Assembly (NCBI GenBank): GCA_025529335.1
Contig: JAMYHX010000193.1
Span: 1 to 64,000 of the forward strand
From: Rhizopus sp. PT2906
Lineage: Eukaryota > Mucoromycota > Mucoromycetes > Mucorales > Rhizopodaceae
Direction: 5' to 3'
Length of the DNA: 64,000 bases
In this document: piece after piece, positions 45,948 to 57,349 of the stretch
How positions within the stretch are numbered: the stretch's first letter is position 1
Layout of the letters: every line of letters starts with the position of its first letter
Position numbers and translations under genes: made by a program
The notes under the pieces: generated by a model
Seen by the model: only the letters and a program-made list of their open reading frames with translations
The model's database searches: none
What the model was told of the DNA's origin: nothing

Positions 45948-46510
45948 CTATTTCTTTGCCTTGTCTAATTGTTCCTGCTTCCATAATCCCTGAAGTGACT
46001 GGAATGCCTTACCAGGTTGATCTCTTAAATAGTACAGTTTAGCTCTTCTGAATTTGACTTCGTTTGGCTTTTGCATCACTTTGATGCTCTTCAATAAAGG
46101 TGAGTAAAGGTTGTATCTCTGCTCAACACCAACACGCATGACAATATTACGAAGGGTGAAGTTGGTATCTATGCCCTTTCTACGAATGGCAATACAGACA
46201 CCCATAAATGTAGATGTTGTTGTTTCATTGGGTCCATTTAATGTCTCAACCATAACAATAGATCCTGGTTTGATTCCATTTGGATTGTTGCGTGAAAAGA
46301 GTTCACGGCGACCGTCAATATTTGCTTTTTCGACCAGTTGCTTTGACACATGTTCCATTACATTTATTTTAGGTGTCTTGTTAACAACTGTTGAGTAACT
46401 CACTAATATATAATCATTAGTTGTTTCTTGTTTCTTTTTTGAAATAATTTACACTTTGATGTGCTTGCATTCTTGTATGCTTTTAGCTGTGAACCGAGAA
46501 ATCTAAACAT
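45948..46510 (-). CDS. Mitochondrial ribosomal protein bL19m
   Basis: Large mitoribosome subunit protein (yeast Img1 family). Exons 46510-46453 and 46402-45948 (50-nt intron), 170 residues. The first exon is a short basic presequence (MFRFLGSQLKAYKNASTSK). The second has the bL19 core: FSRNNPNGIKPGSIVMVE, STFMGVCIAIRRKGIDTNF, LRNIVMRVGVEQRYNLYSP and KFRRAKLYYLRDQPGKA, the last being the family signature. A second-exon start alone (frame from 46403) would lack the presequence, which is why the spliced model is preferred. It is convergent with PFF1, the two stops lying only 44 bp apart. Confidence 0.92.
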
Positions 46511-46514
46511 GTCT

Positions 46515-46539
46515 AAAAAAAAAAAAAAAAAAAAAAAAA
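46515..46539. repeat. 25-nt homopolymer (T run on the bL19m coding strand)
   Basis: An uninterrupted A25 on the plus strand. On the gene strand it is T25 followed by AGAC and the bL19m ATG, so it resembles a long polypyrimidine tract with an AG acceptor in the 5' leader. Confidence 0.95.
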
Positions 46540-46798
46540 CTTTTTGGTAGGGAAGGGGCTCAAGAGGACAACGACCATGGTCATCAACACAGTCACTATC
46601 GGGGGTTAAAATAAACATTTGAACACATTGCAGAACCTGTAAATAATGAAAATACGAACTTATCATAGTTACACGTGAATGACTTTGGTTATTTGTTGAT
46701 CAACTAACGACAAAAAAACTAAAATAAATAACAACATTTCTTTTTATCTCTTTTCTTCTTGAAAATAAACAAAACAAGATAGTGAAAAGCTTTGTTGG

Positions 46799-47295
46799 AT
46801 GGTATCATAGGTAATGTGTAGAGGTAGTGCCCATCGTATTAGTCTAATTTCTGGTGCATGTAGTGCTTCCCTTATTACGCGCAAAAGACTGACATCGTCG
46901 CCATACCAGAATCTACTGCAGATTTGGCTCAATTCGAAACAACTTTGGGTCTTCTGTTATCTTCATTTTATCGTCAGCAAAGGTCAAGAAGCTCAGGCTT
47001 CATTGAATCATCAAAAAAATCTGGATCGACAGTGTTTATGATATCACTGATTAATTATTGGGAACCTCAAAACAGTATTGCATATTCTTTACTCCAAAAT
47101 ATGTTGTCAAAAAATCAAAAATTTAACATCATTGACGACAGACATGAATGCCCCACCTTTTTTATAGAGTTATTTTTTACCAACTTGATGCTGCTGTTTT
47201 TTATTTTTTTCGTTTACAAATTGTCGTATTTACTCTATAAATACTTGCTCTTATCGTATGAGATTACTATAAATCTATACTCTAAGAAGGAATAA
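46799..47295 (+). CDS. Hypothetical small protein with C-terminal membrane segment
   Basis: Tentative. The open frame runs from 46864 to 47295 (144 codons). It begins CFPYYAQKTDIVAIPESTAD, has a Ser/Arg-rich middle (YRQQRSRSSGF) and ends with a hydrophobic segment (FFIELFFTNLMLLFFIFFVY). The only start I can connect is an ATG at 46799-46801 immediately followed by GTATCA, with a 62-nt intron ending in CATGTAG at 46863, that is, a Met-only first exon like that of eL18. Without this the first in-frame ATG is at 46924, losing 20 residues. No family recognised. A minus-strand frame over 46744-46932 is also protein-like, so strand is not fully certain. Confidence 0.35.
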
Positions 47296-49969
47296 TACAA
47301 ATATACTGACAACAATACACGCTATTAACATATATAACACGACATGCCCAACTATCATTGGCCATAATTAAATCAGTTCCCTAATAATTCAATTTTCATA
47401 TAAAATGACGCTGTTTGTAATATTGGGCTCTCTCTCTCGCCTTGATCTTAATAAAGAGGTTATATAGAGACTCATTGGCATATACTTCTCTTATAATTTT
47501 CAATTGTTCTGATCAATACTTCACAAATCATGGACAATACATTATGCCTTTTTCTTTATTATCAGCAACATAGGTTTAAATACAACAAAGACAGATTGCA
47601 GTTACATAATTCTTGTTGATCAAGTTTTGGTGTACAGGCGTATTCAGCTTGACTTGAGGCAGTTTGTATGGTGTAGATTACTTTTTGACACAGAGTTGTG
47701 TGTATTGACCATATTAATGATTTGATCTTTAAGCTTCAGAAAGTGGGACAGACGCCACTGTTTTGAGATCAGAGCCAACTCTAAGCAGATTCCATTATTC
47801 TTCCAGTTCTTCCAGTTCGTGATTGTATTCATAAAGTTCCATTGTCTACTTCTTTGATTGATCTACTCAAAAGCTACCTGTTAGTATTTTACAATTACAT
47901 TTATATTTTCAAGATCAAGCCTTGCTTTAAGTCATAGGTTCATCTATTTGTTGTTATCCAAGAATACAGCTGAACTTTGGTCCCTTTGTATGTAGTGTAC
48001 TGACATTAGGGCCTGGTCATGTAAACCCTTTAAGAGGATCAGATTCATCAGCTATATGGGAATTGTGTAACAGCATACTAGAGTTGCGTAGACAATCCAG
48101 AAGACCATAATTGATCTGTACTAGTGAAAGTCCATGAACGACTCCTCAGTGCATGTGTTTGACCCTGTAGAAGACCCAATCAAACCCCCTTAAAGTGAAT
48201 CCATGAGCCGTACACGGGACTAGCGTAGATAATCGAAAAGGTCACTGGCCTATGATGAATGAGCATCCATGAACAACACGTTTGTTCAGTCATCGAATGT
48301 ATTTGGGTGTTTGATTATTTGAGCGTTGGATGCATTGATAAGCAGTAGCAAGCATTTTTGAGCATTATCGAGTGGCAGAGGTTTCTTTAAGGAGTAACCA
48401 TTATGATAGAGTAAGGTGCATCAGGAACCATGAAATAGAGCCAGTAAAAGTGTATTTTCTGAACGATGACATTAGTTTATGTACTTTGACATCTTCCAAA
48501 CGCGGTTATATATTTTCAATATAAGAGATAATAGAATAATAAAAGTATAGAATAATGTTTAAAAAGAGATAAATGACGAAAAAAGGGAAAAAAGAAAAAG
48601 AATGATGGTCTCTTTTATATTTTTTTGTTGACATGAATCATGTTATTTAGGCTGAAAATAAATGACTCATTCCTCTTTTGTTAATGTATGAATAGATAAA
48701 TAACTCATTATCTATCTTTTTCCATATTAGAGCACATCCGAACGTTCTTTCTGTTTTAAGTTTAGATTTCATGCCTCCTTTTTTTTCTGATGCCGCTTGT
48801 TTACATAGAGTTGACCTCACACACACACATATAGTTTTTTATTATGGTTGCTTCACTTTTCTTATTTTCAATACGCACTTTTCTAATCGTATTCTTTAAG
48901 AATGAGTAAAAAAAAAAGTAAGGTGAGAATTAAATGTACAAAGGAAAAGGTTGAGAGGGGGACGGCGTCCTTTAAAAATGCAACTGATGGTAAACAAAAA
49001 AAGCTTTTCTCAAAGAGCACTATGCTGCCGATTTTGTGGAACACACGCAATTGATTTTATTACAGTTGTTGTTTGTCAATCAAAAGAAAGTCAACCATGA
49101 TTGATCTATTTGGTCAGCCACTCTGGCTTGTCTCATAAAAGTAATAATGATTTTTTATTTTTTGTGCTAAAAACAACCAAAACCAAATTGTCCTAACTTC
49201 CATGTATCAAATCCTGTTTATCAAGCATGAAACATAGATGATTTAGTTGTTGGCTTAGGGAAACATAAGAATGTGTAATGTTTATATTTTTATTTTTATT
49301 TTTCGTGCACATGAAAAAATAGTAAAAGATAAAATGTTTATCCTCTATTCCTTGTTGCTATATCCTTATCTTTTTCCCTTCTGCTTGCGAAATGTGGACT
49401 AGCATTAGCAAAGATTATGACTGTGATAGATTTGATGATTATACGTTCATTTTTATAGTAAAGCAATGGACTTTCTAAGTCTGCATAAACTATTTCAAAT
49501 GGCGCTCAAAACAAGATAAATTGCTAAGTGACATACTTCAGGTAGTCTTCTTATTGTTATGAATACTCGTGTATCATGAATGAGAGGTATTATCAAATAT
49601 GTAATTTATTGGGCGTTGATAAAAGGATTTTCATAACCATGAAAAAGGATATGAGCATATAAATGTCAAAAGGATAAAAATTAAGCCTTATGTGAATATA
49701 AAACAGTAGAAGAATAACTCAATAAGCCTTAGAGGAGAACAATGCGATGGCAGAGGAGTTTATCACTGTAGTAATGAATGCTGTCATTTAGTTGATCAAG
49801 TATAGCCTTTACTTTGTCAACCCCTATAGTAATGTTGCCAAGAATACTTTATTTGTAAACACAACAGTATATGCATTTGGTGTTTGCTTTATTCATGATC
49901 AAGATTAACGTTGGTTCATTTCAGTAAATGGAAAAGGTGCTCTAATCGAAAACTCAATCTCTTTTTTTT
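47296..49969. other. 2.7-kb gene-poor spacer
   Basis: No supported gene. A degenerate ~68-bp repeat lies at about 48060-48300. A minus-strand stretch at 47.6-47.85 kb has coding-like words broken by stops. A CA run lies at about 48821-48830. The rest is AT-rich and featureless. Confidence 0.5.
48060..48300. repeat. Three decayed ~68-bp tandem units
   Basis: The words TCCATGAACGAC (about 48131), ATCCATGAGCCG (about 48199) and ATCCATGAACAAC (about 48265) recur at 65-68 bp intervals. GCGTAGACAATCCAGAAG (48086) and GCGTAGATAATCGAAAAG (48223) recur at twice that distance. The units are strongly diverged, so this is an old array. Confidence 0.45.
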
Positions 49970-50210
49970 TTTTTTAGTTGAAAGCTTTCATGCGTATGAA
50001 TAGGTACATTATCCATCACTATATAGCGTCCTTTCATATATGGATTTTTATCTGTTTCACCGAGAGATCTAGAGCACCAAATAAACTTACATACCAGGAC
50101 TTAACTTATTTCTGGCCAGTGGGTATGGCATTAAATATTCGTATCTTTGTTCGACTGTCTATGGATTGGAATCGTTACAGCTCTCTTTGTTGAGACATTT
50201 ACTGAAGCAT
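49970..50210 (-). pseudogene. Tc1/IS630-type transposase fragment
   Basis: Minus-strand translation gives ETDKNPYMKGRYIVMDNVPI then HTHESFQ, the second catalytic aspartate region (MDNxPIH) of the same superfamily as the relic at 717-1294. Upstream parts are broken by stops, and the third-acid region is missing from this fragment. It lies about 130 bp from another relic on the same strand that repeats the MDNAPIH region, so two separate insertions are involved. Confidence 0.65.
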
Positions 50211-50339
50211 TTAACAGAACGTGAAACGAAGCCTCTGAAGTCACTCAATATAAACCATCGCATGCTTCAGCAATTCTAGTCATTAGTGTTTCTTTTTCCA
50301 AGAATTTGTTTCCCTTCACTTTGATATTGATGTCTGATC

Positions 50340-50520
50340 AGCTGCTCAAATTGGATTTAATTCAGGAGAATACGGAGAAAGACATACATACAGGTATCCT
50401 CGAGAATGGATATACCTTCCTATGTCAGATAATCTATGGATTGGAGCATTATCCATGATCAAGAAATGGCGTTTTGAAATGAATGTTGAATTTTCCTCAA
50501 ATAAAACACGGGACTTTACT
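50340..50520 (-). pseudogene. Tc1/IS630-type transposase fragment with +1 frameshift at the third acid
   Basis: Minus-strand frame reads RHFLIMDNAPIHRLSDIGRY, then HSRGYLYVCLSPYSPELNPI and a stop. At the point where the family has NPIE, the DNA reads ATT-T-GAG-CAG: one extra T turns the Glu codon into a TGA stop. The rest of the element is not recognisable. Confidence 0.75.
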
Positions 50521-51084
50521 TAAGTGGCAGTTTTATGTTTTATTTGTATATCAGTTTTTAAACAAAATAACAACATTGGATTTACTTAAAGGCTTTTTTA
50601 ATAGTTTTTTAACTTTAAACTTGAGCTTTTAAAGTAGGGAGAAAAGAGAGAAAAACCTTGCTTTGCTACTATGCTGCCTTTTGATACTGTCAGTCAGCTT
50701 TTTGAATTTTATGTTGGATCACAGCCAACTCACTGTAAATAATTTTTTGTTAACATTGAAACTCAGTCGACGAACTGTCGCATAGATTTGAGAGTAGCAT
50801 TTTTGACTGGTGCAGAAAACACCTGCCAATGCTCTCATAGACAACTGCTTCCATACTATTTCTCATGTTGAAGCTGGTGGGTACTTTTTTTTTATCTATT
50901 TGAAAGAGGATTTGTGATTAGAATTGTAAAATAAAGCCTACATATTTTTCTGTTGCGTGACTATTAGATATTCGGAGTTTAGAACGCTTTTATAGCCTCA
51001 TCCATTCTCTCCCTTTTTTTTTATCGTTTTTGTACAACACGAACTCATAACAACAAGACAAGTACAACTTTGTTAATCAACGTC
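50521..51084. promoter_or_regulatory. Upstream region of the ataxin-2 gene
   Basis: No gene seen. A pyrimidine-rich stretch (CATTCTCTCCCTTTTTTTTTA at about 51002-51022) precedes the ATG at 51085 and probably marks the transcription start area. Confidence 0.35.
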
Positions 51085-53965
51085 ATGGCTTTCTCAAAAA
51101 CACAGGGAAAGAAACAAGAAACTGGCACAGGCCCACATCTCAAACAACAAAGGTTAGAAATGATCTTCTTTAAAAAGAAAATGTATTAATTATTACAATA
51201 GAGGAAATAACAACAACAGCACCAATAATAATAATGTAAAGAAATGGCCAGCAAGTAATCCATCACAACGTAATAATAATTATAACGCGCATTCCAATCC
51301 AAGTGAGGTTGTTGTAGAAGATCAAGCTTCAGCAAAAGAAATGCACGACAGAATGCTCTTCTTGCTCGGAAACATGATAGTAAGCAGACAAATCATTGTC
51401 TATTAAATATATTCATTTATTTTACTCCTAAAAGGGTGCCATTGTTGAAGCTACCGTCAAGAATGGTTGTAAGTTTAGAGGAATATTTCACGGTGCTTCT
51501 ACGGAGGGTGATCTGGCAATTGCTTTGAGCTTGGCCCAGAAAATATTCGATCCTTTAGCTCCTACAGACAAAGACAAGACCAATCCAAACCCAATCATAA
51601 ACACCTTGCTCATCTACTCAAAGGATTTGGTGGAAATTACAGTTGCTTCTGTTGACTTGACCGGCGCTGCCTCGGAACGTAACAGTAAGTCATGTTGATA
51701 AAATACATATACGTGACTAATTTTGCATAATTTTCCCTTCTCTTTTTTATATAGCATTCAAAACAGATGCGGATATTGCAGGAAAGTTGGAAATAAAAGA
51801 AAGAGAATTACACAAGTGGGCACCAACCGATGAAGATAATGCCTTGGGTCTTTTGGATGGTGATCTGGAATCCTCCGGAGAAACCACTTGGGATCAATTT
51901 GCTGTCAATGAAAAGTTGTTTGGATTGAAGACAGATTTTGATGAAGAAATATATACAACTCCTTTAAATAGATCAGCTCCTGGATTTAAGGACCGTGAAA
52001 AGAAGGCTATACAGGTAGCTAATGAAATTCAAAAGGTAAGCAAGCATATGCTGTCGCATGAAAAAGTTGATCTAACATCAATCGCAGTCTGCAGCGACCA
52101 ATGTACACATATTAGAAGAACGCGGTATTTCAATTGATGATAGTGGTTTAGATGAGGAGGATCTGTACGGTGCTGTTGTCAGAGATGGTAACAAGTACAT
52201 ACCTCCAGCTCTTCGTAAACAATACCAGCAAAGCCAAGAACAGAATGTTCAGCAAGCCAAAAAGGAAACAAAGAATAATAACAAATCCATCAATAAGATC
52301 ATTACCTCAGATCTCCCAAAGTCTGCTGGATCAAACCCTTCACCTATCGCCAACTTACCTACTACGCGTAGAGAATCCAATGAAAAAGGTCAAGAAAAGG
52401 TAAATACTAAAAATAAAGTCATTGCCTAGTATTAATAACAGCTCTAAAGACAAAAGAGAATGAACCGCCAAAACGAATTGAATCAGAAATAGCCAGCACA
52501 TTCAAGCATTTTGCCATGATGGAAAAAGACAAGCTCAATGCAAAGAAGCAAGCGTTGCAAAAGAAAGAAAAGGACGGAAGATTGGCTGAACTGAAGATGT
52601 TCCATCAGACCTTCAAGTTGAATGTTCCAGTTCCTGCAGATCTGGTCCCGCTACTGTCTAAAGGAAAGAAATCTTCTCCTGCTATGAGTACATCCTCACT
52701 GGGATCTGTGTCTCCTGACGAGAAAAAGAAAAAGCCAGAACTGTCAACCCCCCCTAGCGCCACCACTCCAACACCAACGCAAGCAGCTACAGAACCGGTA
52801 AAGAAAAACTCCCCCGTACAAGCCAAATCGCCTTTACCTTCTCAAGCAGCAAGCGCTACATCTGCTGCAGATGCTACTACTAATACAAACAAAACAAATA
52901 CGCCAACCCCATCTCAGAACACGACAAATACTAGTTCAACTACAGGATCTACATTCAAACTGAATGCAAAGGCATCTTCGTTCAAACCTAATCCATCTGC
53001 TGCTGCATTTGTTCCAGGCAGTTTAACTACATCAGTGCAACAAGATGATCCACACTCATTTTTTGGAAACAAGCATCCAAAGAAAAATCTAGGCAATGAC
53101 AAAATAACGATGAAGGAGGCCTTCAAACCACCTTTCTTGAAAAAGAGCGTCAGCGCCAATTCTATTGGACCCACATGGCCTTTTGGTAGTAAATCTTATC
53201 GAGTTCAATTTAGCCAATTCAATGTGTATGATGAAGATGTATTTGGCGGTTATCCGTCTCCAGGTTACGGTTATGCTTACCCTCAGTATCGGTACCCTCA
53301 GGTAAAAGTGTGAATTGAAATAACCGTCAGCTTAAACTGAACTTTACTAGTATGTCTCTGGTGTGCCTCAGATGGCTGTACAACAAGGCGTGCCTTATAT
53401 GAGTCCTCAGGTAAGTAAAAACCCTTATCTCTAAACTAATAGCTAAACGTGTCTGTATAGTTTGTTTCTAGTGTACCCATATCTGCACCAATGCCACCCA
53501 ATGCAGTGCCTCCTACTGCTGCCTATAGTCCACAAATGGCTAACGTATCACCTCGTAAGTATAATAACAAGGGATGATAAAGCCAAGCTCAATAGTATGT
53601 ACTAGATGGATCACCATTCCCTCAAGGATTCCCTTCACCACAGAGGTCGCCCATGGTCCCCCAAGGCATGCCTCCACAAGTATATCAATATCAGGGTAAG
53701 ATCAAACACTAAAATCAATCATCATACTAATGCGTCTATAGGAGCGCCGATGATGATGCGCTATCCACCTGAAATAATGATGAATAATGCGGGTGGACCA
53801 CCCATGATGATGCAAAGGCCTGTGATGATGGAGCCAATGCAGTATTCACCTCATCAACAATCAGAAACATCAGGTAATATATTGCCATGAATCGAAAGAC
53901 AAACTCTAAACTATTCGCTTTATATAGCTAATGACTCAGGAGCTGAAACACCTCCAACAAACTAG
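51085..53965 (+). CDS. PBP1: Ataxin-2 / Pbp1-type RNA-granule protein
   Basis: Binds RNA and poly(A)-binding protein; acts in stress granules and mRNA stability. Eleven exons: 51085-51152, 51202-51379, 51435-51684, 51755-52035, 52088-52399, 52450-53301, 53351-53410, 53461-53554, 53606-53695, 53742-53873 and 53928-53965, giving 784 residues. An Asn-rich N-terminus precedes the Lsm domain (MHDRMLFLLGNMIGAIVEAT, CKFRGIFHGAS, IYSKDLVEITVASVDL) and the LsmAD domain (ELHKWAPTDEDN, TTWDQFAVNEKLFGLKTDF, DEEIYTTPLNRS). A PAM2 motif KLNAKASSFKP runs straight into a second one, NPSAAAFVPG. The C-terminal exons encode short Pro/Met/Gln/Tyr-rich segments. The last exon contributes only 12 residues. Confidence 0.93.
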
Positions 53966-54799
53966 CATCTCATCATAGTACATAGTTCATTGACTTTTTT
54001 TTTTCCTTCTTTTGTACAGCGCCAATAAAATGGGTAATTATGTAATGTTGAGAAAGAAAAAATAATATCAAAGCTCTCTTCTGCTCTTATACCAAGTGTA
54101 TACAAGAAGGTTATGGCTGGTTTATTTTGTAATTTCGAGCTATATTGAACGTGTTTTTTCTGGGTACAATAGCTATGAATTATGTGTGTTGCAAAACATG
54201 ACTGCTTAACTGTTTGTTAGTAAGAGTAGTAAATGCGATCATTATTGCTACATAATACTATGTCAAACCTAGATAATGATAGCTTACTTTACAACCTGCA
54301 AACTTGATTACAAGAGATTTACGCTTTTTAGGAATTGTTGAAGCTGTGTTTTGTATCCTGCTTTAATGAGCGTGTTTATAGTCTTGAAAGTTTACTACAT
54401 AACTTGTATCTACATGCTTGATGAGTTTAATGGTGATTATGATTCTAACTACTCTATTTCTTAACATTATCCAGCTTGTAGATTTATTCTTGATGTGTTT
54501 ATTGTAGATTAGAACTTCAACACAATGCTCTTGATAATTGTATATCAAATACATTAATTTTAGCTGTATATAGTCAAACGTTAAGAAGAAAATAAAGGTG
54601 TTTTTCAATTTTATAGTCTATTATTGGCTTACTGTCAGAAATAGAAGGAATGAAGGGCTGCAAGATTTGTTGTTGTTTACTAATTAAAAAGGGACTTATA
54701 CATAGTTCTTTATGAAGAAGTTTTCTGACTAGGAATTATATTATTAAATTAATCTGCATGTTCTATGTGTTCACTTATCTAATACACCATTATGCATGA
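53966..54799. other. Spacer downstream of ataxin-2
   Basis: Starts with the 3' UTR (CCAATAAAATGGG near 54023 looks like a polyadenylation signal). No supported gene afterwards. Confidence 0.5.
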
Positions 54800-55135
54800 A
54801 GCGTAGGTAATAGTATCATCTGTTATGACGAATGCGTTGAAGACAGTAATACAAGTGTCATTGCTCATCAAAAGGCAAGGATAGCTCTGAAGTTCTATGG
54901 TGTCGCTGACTTTCAAAGTCCTTTATCACCGAAGCGTGTTATGGTCTTTGGATCAGTCTCATCCCATCTCATATTAACGATAAGAAAAAAAGGGCTACAG
55001 GCTTGGGACGCTTTTGAGTTATCTTTTAAAAATGTCCTAGAGATTGTAACAGAATGTTCAAGTCAAAATTTCTTCAACTCCCCAGCTAAAATTCCCCATT
55101 ATATGTATTTATGCGTTTTATCTCGTTATAATTAA
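54800..55135 (+). pseudogene. Unassigned 112-codon coding remnant
   Basis: An uninterrupted plus-strand frame that continues well upstream of its first ATG (54941): CYDECVEDSNTSVIAHQKAR, then KFYGVADFQSPLSPKRVMVF and IRKKGLQAWDAFELSF. The residue mix looks like a real globular protein, but it starts right after an in-frame TGA and ends at a TAA with no splice signals I can connect. I do not recognise the family. Best read as a surviving exon or fragment of a decayed gene. Confidence 0.3.
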
Positions 55136-56206
55136 TTGTGGGAAGAACAAATCAGTATGTCTATCGTAAAGAATAACAATTCATCGAATGGCACTCCTTC
55201 TGCAGGTTACAACTAAAAGAGAAAGAAGGACGCTTTGCGGGTGGTTAGAGGCTGGTACATGTGTTGCTTCTGGTAAACTTCAAATGTATTCTGGCCATGG
55301 TATATATATCTAAGGGATGCCGTCAAATACAGATGATTTTCCCTGTACATCATAACCCGGTTGTGCAAAACTATGGTTTAATTACTAAAAGTGAACAGAA
55401 AAATAGGCGTCTATAGATTGCCGTGTCTCCTGAACAAACAACAGCTTTGAAGTAAGAAAGCACCTTTTCTTTTTTTTCCATGAGACTTTCCAGAGAAGTC
55501 TCTGTAGAACGTGAATATAAAGAGTTACTTTATGATCGACTCTTTCTTTTGCCTCATAATTACCTGAATTTTGTATTCAATGTGCATTTAAATGTAGAAT
55601 AAATGGATCATAGACGTTTTTTTTTTTCCAGGATTAAAAAAAGACTTACTCCTGGACAATTCCTTTTATAACTTCTTCCCTCCGTATGGTCTATCGTTAT
55701 GGGCCTAGAAGCTACAGCTGTAAACCAAATCAAAGCAGAGGTGTGGATCACGTTTAAGAAATAAAGTAAGACACCGTGTTACATGTTTAACATCTTGCCT
55801 AAAAAAGATAACAATAAGACATGGCTCATTACCAAATTTAGAATATTATGACCAATTGATCCCTTTTTCATGATCGCCCAAGTATTTAAAAATAGTACTT
55901 TAATGTTACTCCGTCCAAGTGAGCTGTTGGCTACGATACTAAAATAAGGTAGTAAGAAAAGTTAGTTTCATGCATTAAAGCGATTCTCCTTTTTCTATGA
56001 AGACATCACTCTTTTCTCTGAGCTAAAAATAAATTGAATACAAGCACATGAAATAATGAACTTGATCAATATTTGGTAATCAGTATCACTGTCAAGTAAT
56101 CTGTGTAACTATCAAGCAAATATAAAAAATAACCCTTTAGGCAACTCTTTATTCTCTATTCTCTCTCTCTCCTTCCTTTGTAACTCATTACTTTCCTTTA
56201 ATAATA
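55136..56206. other. 1.1-kb spacer, no supported gene
   Basis: No open frame of note. A CT-rich run at 56157-56175 lies in the leader of the LysM gene. Some sequence may belong to the decayed gene to the left. Confidence 0.45.
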
Positions 56207-57349
56207 ATGCGTACACCCATTGCAATTGCTGTTGCATGTATAGCAGCATTTATTACTGTAGATGCAGCTCCCTCTTGTGTTCAAAAGTATACTGTTGTTT
56301 CATCAGATAAATCCGTATGCAATCATTAAAATACATTCATCTTCATTTATTGATCCTTAATCTTTTAAAGTGTAGTTTGATTGCCAAACATGCACATGTC
56401 TCTACTAGCGTATTGCACAAATTGAATGCCAACCGTAAGTTTGAAATAATTCATTCGCGTGGACCTTTTCTAATTCATTTATATAGTCAATTCCAAGTGC
56501 AGTAATGTCAAGCCTGGCCAAAAGCTTTGTGTTAAAACAGGCACTTCCAAGCAAGCTATCAAGAAGAAGACAACCACAAAGAAAAAGACCACTACCAAGA
56601 AGAAGACCACCACTAAGAAGAAGACTACTACTACCAAGAAGAAGACCACCACTAAAAAGACGACTACTACCAAAAAGGCTTCCAAGAGCACAACCACTGC
56701 ATCAAAGCAAAAGCCAGCTGATACTGCAATGAAGCCTACAACGACAGCTCCTACTACTACCACCACTACTACCACAACGACATCAACAGCTGCAACACCT
56801 ACCTATACCTACAACTATGGTTTGACAGCTCAACTTTCCAGCGGCCAAGACTTTTGTATTTTCTTACCCAGAAGTCCTGGAAACAAGGAAGATAATGGTG
56901 GTGTTGTAGATAAGGATGCCATTGCAAACTCTGAAAAGAGTGCTGTTGCATTCTGTACCAGACCTAATGTGAAGGCCCCCGGTGCTCGCACTTTGCCAGT
57001 TGGTTTCATCAAGACCGCTCACTACTACGCTGATAATCAAGCTGGTTATGTTCAGGTCACTGGTAAATTCGAACCTTCTTTATGGGAACTTTCTTCCAAA
57101 GACGAAGGTGGACAGTATGATAACCACGGCAGAGGTTCTCCTCCATTGTCCATGTGTTACGGCTATAGATACTACGTAAACATGATTGAACCCAACGATT
57201 CCACCTACTGTATCAGATGGTAAGTTACTTGTAATTAATCTGTAAACCAAACTAACTCTTTTTATAGTTGCAAGAGTTACCAAGATTGTAATGCTGGAAG
57301 AAGTGCATATGGTTGCAAGCGTATTGTTCCTAATGGCGTCTACGAATAA
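56207..57349 (+). CDS. Secreted LysM protein with Lys/Thr linker and Cys-rich C-terminal domain
   Basis: Exons 56207-56314, 56371-56434, 56487-57219 and 57268-57349, 328 residues. A signal peptide (IAIAVACIAAFITVDAA) leads into one LysM domain at about residues 25-70, assembled across two introns: CVQKYTVVSSDKS, CSLIAKHAHVSTSVLHKLNA and NVKPGQKLCV. LysM domains bind chitin or related N-acetylglucosamine polymers. A linker of about 50 residues made of KKKTTT units and a Thr run follows. The C-terminal ~160 residues have SSGQDFCIFLPRSPG, AVAFCTRPNV, PVGFIKTAHYYAD, MCYGYRYYVNMIEPND and CIRCCKSYQDCNAGR, ending in GCKRIVPNGVYE. This Cys-rich module is known from secreted fungal proteins but has no assigned activity. 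Wall-associated or effector-like roles are both possible. Confidence 0.88.

Noticed and set aside
46744..46932. Minus-strand frame with protein-like sequence (FWYGDDVSLLRVIREALHAP)
   Set aside because: No ATG, no extension on either side and an overlapping longer plus-strand frame; kept only as a caution on that call.
56479..56775. Minus-strand Val/Phe-rich frame
   Set aside because: It is the antisense shadow of the Lys/Thr repeat of the LysM protein.
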